Assembly: GCF_963678975.1 (NCBI RefSeq)
Contig: NC_089281.1
Coordinates: 28,169,151-28,233,150 of the forward strand
From: Dysidea avara
Taxonomy: Eukaryota; Porifera; Demospongiae; Dictyoceratida; Dysideidae
Direction: 5' to 3'
DNA: 64,000 nucleotides
In this document: piece after piece, positions 56,601 to 64,000 of the stretch
How positions within the stretch are numbered: the stretch's first letter is position 1
Layout of the letters: each line of letters begins with the position of its first letter
The notes under the pieces: model-generated
Told to the model about the DNA's origin: nothing
What the model saw: only the letters and a program-made list of their open reading frames with translations
Databases searched by the model: none
Program-made: the position numbers and the translations under genes

Positions 56601-57877
56601 TTTTGGAGATAATGAGATATTATGAGACTCTGGAGAGGTTCCCTACAATGATTAGAGACTTCCTTAGATACAGGTAGGTATCTGTGTATCTCCAGTTGAG
56701 GGAGTAAACACACAGCACACCTCACTAATGATCAACTTCTCCAAGCTCTTTGCAGAACCATTGTTGTTCTAACCTCATGGCAGATATTCAACAACTGCCG
56801 ACACAAGTAGTATGTGTATGCTATCACCACTGTAATCCTGCTATAATAATCATCAGGCATGGTGTTTATTATGTCCTTATAATTGTTCATCACTAGGGGA
56901 GATGCTTCCCTTAGCAAATGCATCCAAAACACGTTTAACAGTAAATTTAGCACTACAATTATTATAATACCTCACTATAAGCAGCTTGAAATTGATTTAT
57001 TTATTGAGCGTCTTCTCCTTATTGGTTGTCAATGTGATATGGTGACTGTTTTATTAGAGTAATACAAAATGACTGCTCAATTAAGGTACAAATTTAAAAA
57101 GCTCTACAAATCATTTTTATTTTTTTATTAAGGTTTTACAGCCACAAGTGCTGAAGGTCTGTAGAACACCTGGTCCTACAGCCTGTTTAATTCACTTCAT
57201 AACTAATACACCAACAATATACTTCCATAAATTCCAGCACTCTTGGTGCCAAGAATGCATCTGGTAGCTAAATAAGGATGCTGAATTCTCAAAGTGGCAG
57301 CATTTTAGAAAGTCTTTTTGGTGCACCAAACATGTCAGAATCAGGGGTGTGAGTCAATGTTTAAGTATAGGTCTCCTTTGGCGCATGCCAAGATTACATG
57401 TTACTTGGGATCAAGTCACCTTCTTTTACATTCCACAGAATTTTGGTTACACGTTTCTTAGCCTTCTCACAGGTCATCATCTCTAGTGGGGTAACATCTC
57501 AAGAAAAGTGGTGTAAGTGAGCCCAGTTCACTGAGTGCTGCTGAAGACAGCTAGTCTAGAGGGATGCCTACCCTTCCCAACAAAAATTTGGACAATTAAT
57601 GTTTAAAATGCTATCTTTGGGCTCCAATACTGCTGCAGTGTTCAATGTCAGAGATGAAACATTGGCAGCATAAAGCACCTGTGTGTAATACTGTTTATAC
57701 CATTAACAAAGAATGTAAAGCATGTCTGAAGTAGATACAGAGAAGCTAATTATTGTTGGATGCGTCAACAAAAAGCTATTAGTTTTGACTTCAGCAAGTT
57801 TTCACTATTTTATATTGAAATACTCTAATAGAACAGTCAACTCGGGGTAAAAAAAGTACATGAAAAATGTAGTTATT

Positions 57878-58108
57878 GGTAAAGGAGCCTAAATGTGTCC
57901 TGATTTTGTTGAAACAAACATGCATAGAGCAGATAGCACTTGCATGTAGTAAAATTCGCCATCTGCAACATAAGTTATACATATTAGAGCATTTTTATAT
58001 GCTAGTTATACAGTGTATATAGTTCAGAGTTGGCTTACAAGTTTTAACAAGGCTATGTGTTCTATGCATGTTTGTTTCAACAAAATCAGGACACATTTAG
58101 GCTCCCTT
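57878..58108. repeat. Inverted repeat, ~55-bp arms
   Basis: ggagcctaaatgtgtcctga ... aacatgcatagagca (57886-57932) is the reverse complement of tgttctatgcatgttt ... ggacacatttaggctccc (58057-58105). The arms are separated by about 115 bp. It may bound a small element or be a foldback. Confidence 0.8.
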
Positions 58109-58390
58109 ACCATTCCACCACATGAAGCAGTAGAGCCATACAAAACAGTCATTGAGGGGATACTAGTATACTTTCTAACAGATGATTTGGAGTGCTATGC
58201 TAGAATTGGAAAATTTGATAAAATTTCCAATGAAGGCTGGTTGATAATGGTCAAGTGTTGTAATGATATGCAGTCTCATAACAACTTGAGATTGACAACC
58301 AAGCCAATAATTGTCGCAGACATTCAACCTTTGATTGCTTTCTACTGCATGCACACTGATTGTATATATGAAGGACAGTTGGAATCATAG
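58100..58390 (+). pseudogene. Open fragment of unknown protein, possible transposon relic
   Basis: An uninterrupted 95-codon stretch (PPHEAVEPYKTVIEGILVYF; ISNEGWLIMVKCCNDMQ; IVADIQPLIAFYCMH) with protein-like composition. No homologue is recognised, and there are no clear splice sites or flanking partner exons. It begins at the right arm of the 57.9-58.1 kb inverted repeat. Confidence 0.3.
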
Positions 58391-60577
58391 CTTGAATTGT
58401 ATGGCATAGTGGAAGTCAGTATACACATGAACAAATGTATGGACAATAGAAAGCACCTGATTATGGTGATAACTATAAGTATAATACAACAGGACAACCA
58501 TTTAAGATATGTGTGGTTGGTTGGGTGGAACTGATCACACAGTAAACACTTTGCGTCACATAGTATGGACCACCTCTGCAGATTGACAGCAGTGGGTAGA
58601 GAGTATCAGAGGCACCTCATAAGTGAAACAATAGCTGGTCAATCTGCCAGGAGCCATTCCAAGTCTTGCAGGAGTTTTCTTGAACTTGGATTGGACAGAG
58701 CGTCTACAAGTAGACCCTTATGTCAGCTGACTTGTAGCTTTAAGATACAGGATGGTAAGGCCAGCAGATAGCTGCTTCTGGGCATTAGCTAAGATGTCAG
58801 TAGATGGTAATCATTATTGTTAACTTGCAAAGTAACATCCCAAGATGGCTGCATAACTAGCTCCTGAAGCCACAGATTGAGCTTTGCTTCCATGGATACG
58901 TGAGTGATATTGGCTTGGGAAACAAACTCCCTGGTAGCCAATGCATGACCTGAAAATAATATCACTATGGAGCGCTAAGCCATTTTCTTGAGGAATTCTA
59001 ACTTCCAGGTTGAAACTGGACTACGCACAAGTAAAGAAATTGTGTAGACTCTAACCAGTTAGGTGCAAATCCCGAGGTAGCTAAATCCAGAGGTATCAGT
59101 AAGCAAATGCAGTCAAAATTAATGAGTAATTATCCTTCTTGGTATCACTTCAACTTTAAGCACTTCAAGAGATGTCAATAAGCTTGGCCCCTCCCAAAAG
59201 TCACTTAGTTTGCCTCTTAGCAGACCATATATAGCTAGACAAAGGTATAAGATTTGAAGCCAGTAAACAAGAATGAATGGCATGAAACACAAATCTACAT
59301 CAGTAGCTCTCAAACTACTGCGACACAGATTTATCAAGAACAAACAGAAGTGCAGGTGGGAGGATGAAAAGTGATGTGGTGGGTATGATCAGCAGGGGCG
59401 GATCTAGGATTTTTAGAAGAGGGTTTCCAGTGGTAGTAGGACTCAGATGTGGGGGTCATGTTGACAAGGTTTTAATTTTACAATGCTTGAAATTTAATGA
59501 AACTTATTGTTTCTGATGTACTGATGCTCACTAGTATTTGTTTTCACAAATAGTTATGTGGTTAGCTATGATAGATTGGTCTACTGAATCTTTATGATTA
59601 GCTTCAAGTATTTAGCTAGCTTTATAGCTAGTCATGATCAACTCTTTACTTCTTCATAGCTATTAGGCATTTCTGCTTCATTATCATTATTACCATCACC
59701 TTCTATATCCTCTTCTGTTTGCTCTGTAGTCTTGGAAGGTTTACTGAACAGGAGTGGAGAACAGTATTCTAACTTAACAGAATAGTACTCTAGATAAGTT
59801 GGGGGAGGGGGGACAAAGTCATATGAGGTGGTTAACATTCAGGAAGTATAGAATCATTAACTGCACCTTAGTGTGCAGATCACAATATTAGGGTATATAT
59901 GCCTCACAGGAAAATTTTGAAGGTTGAGATTGAATTTGAGAACAATTTCAGTGGTGCGTGTGTACATGAATACATCCTCAATGAATGTCATTAAGTACTG
60001 TACAAGTACTTTGAAGTACACACATAAATTTGTAAATATACATCTCTAATTGCAGATAGGTTTGGATAAATTACATCCTAAAAACAAATAAATTGCAGAA
60101 CTAGCAGATTGTTTAATGTTTCAACTGAATGTTCTATTAGAGTAGATGACTGTTCTATTAGAGTATCTCAATCTCATGCTATCAATTGCAGTGAGTTTTA
60201 CTGCAAGAATAGTGAAAGTATCAGTTAGCAGATGAGCTTTGGTATGTTATGTCCTATGGGTTTATAGTTGTAGTCAAGGAAGAATCAGTATAATACTAGT
60301 TGCCTAAGGGCTGGATAGCTGCTTTGAAGTAAGCCCAGCCTTAAAGGGGTTTCTGGAAATCCCCCCAAAACCGCCCTTGATCAGGAAAGAAACAATTAAT
60401 CAAGCCAAATCTCACTCAACCCCCAGGTTTTACGCCAAGCTGGTGCACTTTATAGGTTTCTTTAGATAATTGATGATAATAATAATAATAGGTTGAACGG
60501 AGCGACTTGGTCTTTTGCTGAACAAATCGGCTTGCACGCATAACTGAGAATTTCTTTAATATTCATATTTCCCAGTT

Positions 60578-60780
60578 CTACTAGAACACCCCAGTACAGT
60601 GACTCAGTGTCATCACCTTGTGCCAGCAGCATAGGTACTTTATAAAACCGTATAATCTATGGTACTGTATAATCTATGGTACTCTATACATCCATGCCTC
60701 ATAAAGATGCCCAACACTCAGTAATTTGTGACCCCCCAACGTCACCTTAATGAAAGTGCACAATATGAAAGGAATAAATA
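60578..60780 (-). pseudogene. Remnant of THAP gene exon 1 / 5' flank
   Basis: ctactagaacaccccag (60585) and taatttgtgaccccccaa (near 60725) match the end of the first coding block and the upstream flank of the THAP gene at 43080-43160 (ctactagagcaccccag; caatttgtgacccccaa). The sequence between is rearranged, with gatgcccaacac present in inverted orientation. It marks one end of the duplicated segment. Confidence 0.65.
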
Positions 60781-60819
60781 ATTAAACATAAAATTACACA
60801 CAAGACAAAATCAGGTCAC

Positions 60820-62983
60820 TGATCATGAGAAGATCCCATGGCTCCACTTGTGGAGGCTGCTACATGTCCAGTAGTGGCCAAGACTTTCTGTAGGCCTGTC
60901 AAGTTCTCGTCTCTTCTAAAGGCTGGAGCAGCTTCATTCCTTTGTAAGGGTACCCAGTATTGTATCCCTGCATAGCAACATGGCAGAAGTATATATACTT
61001 ACAATGTAAAATGACGTCATTGTAATTGGTATTAAAAACTTTAAAAGGTTACATTCCATTTACCCACTATACAAATGTCATCCTACCTGGTTGTCAAGCA
61101 TTCTCATGAGGGCTTCAAACTCCAGATCACCTACTCCCCATATTTTGCAGCTGCTCACCCCGCCCCCTCCTTTCTCAACCACATTTTGTACCTGCCCACA
61201 CACATCCAGGGGGACTTGAAGTAGATTGGCTATCCCACAACTGAGTGCCTGTACCTGTAGTGGTGAATTATCTTTTATGATATCTTAGAAAGATCTTTAT
61301 AAACCCAGCCGAAACCTTCAACTGCACAAAAATAGCTAATGATTGTGATTAGTGTAGTTAAGCATCACAATACTGTGTGAACATTGTACGCCATTGTTTT
61401 GCATTGCATGCATAAGTTATCTGAAGCTGCAAGGTAAAAAGTATTCACTGGTTCTTTGCCAGCTGCTATGAGCTGGTTACGCAATACATCAACACATGCA
61501 TGCGAAGCATACCATGTGCATATCTAGTCTGGCGCCGCCCGCCCTTCGCATAAAGTAAGGGTCTGGTGAAATACAGATACTAAATCATTTCTAGCGCCCA
61601 GATTCGGCGCAGCTAATTAGTGCATGCCAATGACGTTCACACAGAAATCGCCTTGGCAACACAATGCTTTTGTTCGAATTGAAGTGCAATCATCTGACGT
61701 AACTAGCATACGTACGCTGTCTAATTGAATTCCTTTTGAAATGATTAGGTATTTGTATTTCACCAGACCCTTACTTTTTGCGAAGGGGCGGACGGCGCCA
61801 GACTAGTGCATATCATCCTAAACAGTCCTGACCATAGATTTAGAATAGGCCTATACACAACATAGTGTTGAGAAACAGATGGCCAAGCAGCCAACGTAAC
61901 AATCAGTAAGATCCCCCTTACCTGCACTTCACAAGCCCGAACGAGGTTAAAGAGGTAATGAAAGGCTTCCTCAATGGTCGATCCCAGTGCCACTAAACCG
62001 TGGTTACGTAGAATCATCACCTACAATATGCACAACGACATATAATTGTTTATAAGTGTAAACCAATCTATTTACTTTATTTGTTGGCCCAAGATCTTTT
62101 ATGAGTTCTTGCTTCTCCTCTTCATCAACAACGATGCCTCTGTAGTTATGATACGATACACCACCAACCTAATCACAATTAAAATAGCAACAAAGACATC
62201 TCCTTCAATCAAACCCACAATTAACGCCTCTTGTGATATTGGCAGGAGACCACATGACATAGCTGAAACTGCTGCCCCTGGTCCAGAGTGCAAGTGTATG
62301 ACACATTGTATTTCTGGTCTACCCTCATGTATCGCTGAGTGTATCATGTAGCCAGCCTTGTTGCAGCCGAGCTGGGTGCTGCCTGGGTCCAGGGTGTTCC
62401 CAGCCAGGTCCACCTTGACTAAACTTGATGCCGTCACTTCTGAGTACATCAAACCAAATGGATTAATCAGGAACTGTTCTTTATCCTGTGACATCTTAAC
62501 CTAATCCCACAATAGAAAGTGAAAAGACAGTGAAAAAGTGATGTACCATACAGTTCGTAACCTCATCCGCTATAAAGAACCTGAAATAATTTTTTTTAGA
62601 AAGCCCATTAGTATTGGGGGTCAACGTAACGTGTCTGTTACAAAGAAGTTTCAATATTTATTAGACATTTAACTATTGGATAGGAGTGACAACACAACAG
62701 ACACATACACTCACAGTGATGTGATTGTAAATGATATGACCCCAACCAAACCGATCCACCAGTCTATAGAGAGCTGCTAGCTTGCATCGTAGATCTCGTT
62801 CAGCTTCAGTATACTTTGAAGCATTGACCTCTCGCAAATCATTAATGGGAATAATATTTGTGGCTCCACCTGTGACTCTAGAAAATTGTGACCTGCGTCG
62901 TGAACTCTTTACTGGGAACCTATCCGCATCATAATCACTTACTTGTTTTCATTGAGATTTGGCTTTATTCCTGAAATATCCAT
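60820..62983 (-). pseudogene. Decayed adducin duplicate
   Basis: Pieces in order of the functional gene: 62983-62715 (exon 1), 62500-62219, 62168-62075, 62020-61922, 61254-61087, 60967-60825 (exons 6 and 7 fused). Splice sites and most head-domain codons are intact and nearly identical to the gene at 43-47 kb. Two deletions in exon 1 remove most of residues 10-100, and the second puts MDISGIKPNLNENK into a stop. An internal deletion joins exon 6 to the end of exon 7 out of frame (QPLEETRT then stop), so the tail is lost. A family A MITE sits in the intron at 61525-61805. Introns are retained, so this is a segmental copy, not a retrocopy. A head-only protein from an alternative start cannot be excluded. 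Confidence 0.88.
61525..61805. mobile_element. MITE family A, copy 3
   Basis: A 281-bp element, tagtctggcgccgcccgccc ... ggcggacggcgccagacta, flanked by perfect 9-bp gtgcatatc (61516-61524 and 61806-61814). It has the best-preserved TIRs of the three copies. It is absent from the equivalent intron of the functional adducin gene, so it inserted after the duplication. Confidence 0.93.
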
Positions 62984-63342
62984 GCTACCTTCCGAACACG
63001 TAGCTACCCTATATTAGAACACACAATAATAAACCACAGGACGGATTTACACACTTACTGTTGATTCTGCAATTGCTATCTTGGCTCACGATGAAACCAT
63101 ACAGGGATAAGCTTAACGTATGACGACTCTACGGAACGCGATACGATACTTCTTGTGTGCTACACGGTATAGCTATTGTGTTTTGTCTTTATGGCTTTGT
63201 TTATACACGTGGTTAACATATGAGGTTACTCGGGGACCTCTAACCATAGAGTGACACGTGGTTACCACATTCTAACCAAATACCGGAACTGTAAAATATA
63301 ATTATATGTATATAGCATAATAATAAGGTGCCATTATTTGGT

Positions 63343-63869
<527 letters not shown>

Positions 63870-64000
63870 AATAGTTTGTAGGAGCAGGGATTTTGGTGGA
63901 CTCTGAGCAGGTACAGAGGTAGTGGTGAGAATTATGCAAGTGCAATTGTTGCTTTAATGTTCCCAAATATAAATTTGATTATGATGAGGAAGGTAATAGG

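Larger units (their letters stand above)
53640..60570. other. Repeat-rich region without an intact gene
   Basis: Seven kilobases with only short ORFs. Decayed coding-like stretches include a minus-strand segment around 55310-55146 (reads NDTGVPTDKRNYVQAAYRGW and DVAELQTAVLSRYSWLDD before stops) and a plus-strand segment at 58100-58390. Six copies of the TCTATTAGA-core motif and a solo hAT-like end (59392) also lie here. Confidence 0.55.

Noticed and set aside
60820-62983. Second working adducin gene
   Set aside because: The start exon is frameshifted by a deletion and the tail exons are fused out of frame.

Overview
The window is animal nuclear DNA, most likely from a marine invertebrate with a compact, intron-rich genome. 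A sponge is my best guess, but the sequence alone does not prove it. The evidence is split genes with GT-AG introns, often only 45-100 bp long; animal gene families (adducin, ACADSB-type acyl-CoA dehydrogenase, condensin CAP-G, exocyst EXOC8, LST2/ZFYVE28, THAP); head-to-head and tail-to-tail packing; and many short non-autonomous DNA transposons and microsatellites. There are no bacterial operons, CRISPR arrays or intact viral genes.

Layout. 1-11.6 kb is repeat-rich and has no gene I can support: a 9-bp-TSD MITE family, a 2.7-kb inverted-repeat element, a LINE reverse-transcriptase relic, a clustered 16-bp GC palindrome, and a tRNA-like SINE head. 11.66-19.17 kb (+) is a 20-exon gene joining DnaJ, TPR, RRM and CCCH domains. 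19.47-24.33 kb (+) and 26.64-30.66 kb (+) are two short/branched-chain acyl-CoA dehydrogenase paralogues. A cytochrome b561 (CYB561D2-like) gene lies between them on the minus strand (24.42-26.43 kb). 31.09-35.45 kb (-) is condensin subunit G, 66 bp head-to-head with single-exon EXOC8 (35.52-37.55 kb, +). EXOC8 converges on a CLAMP/CABCOCO1-like ciliary gene (37.58-39.03 kb, -), which is 131 bp head-to-head with the proteasome ubiquitin receptor PSMD4/Rpn10 (39.16-42.38 kb, +). A small THAP protein (42.55-43.12 kb, -), adducin (43.36-47.28 kb, -) and the FYVE protein LST2/ZFYVE28 (47.68-51.46 kb, +) follow. 51.5-60.5 kb is repeat-rich with only doubtful coding fragments. 60.58-63.1 kb is a decayed segmental duplicate of the THAP/adducin interval. 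The window ends near an uninterrupted tract of 175 CAG units (63,343-63,867).

How the genes relate. They are mostly housekeeping: mitochondrial branched-chain/fatty acid oxidation, chromosome condensation, exocytosis, proteasomal ubiquitin recognition, spectrin-actin cytoskeleton and endosomal signalling. I see no pathway cluster. Proximity looks like genome compaction with shared promoters rather than a functional operon. For most genes the exon chains below sum to an intact reading frame divisible by three, with splice phases checked by hand. Exon edges can be off by a base or so, because they were read by eye.

Most interesting points: the DnaJ-TPR-RRM-CCCH domain chain; two MITE groups with perfect or near-perfect 9-bp target duplications, one enclosing a tRNA-like pol III unit; the broken adducin duplicate; the very large CAG tract; a splice donor embedded in a (TG)n tract; and a short TCTATTAGA-core motif scattered at least 14 times. 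I did not find convincing evidence of a wholly new biological system.
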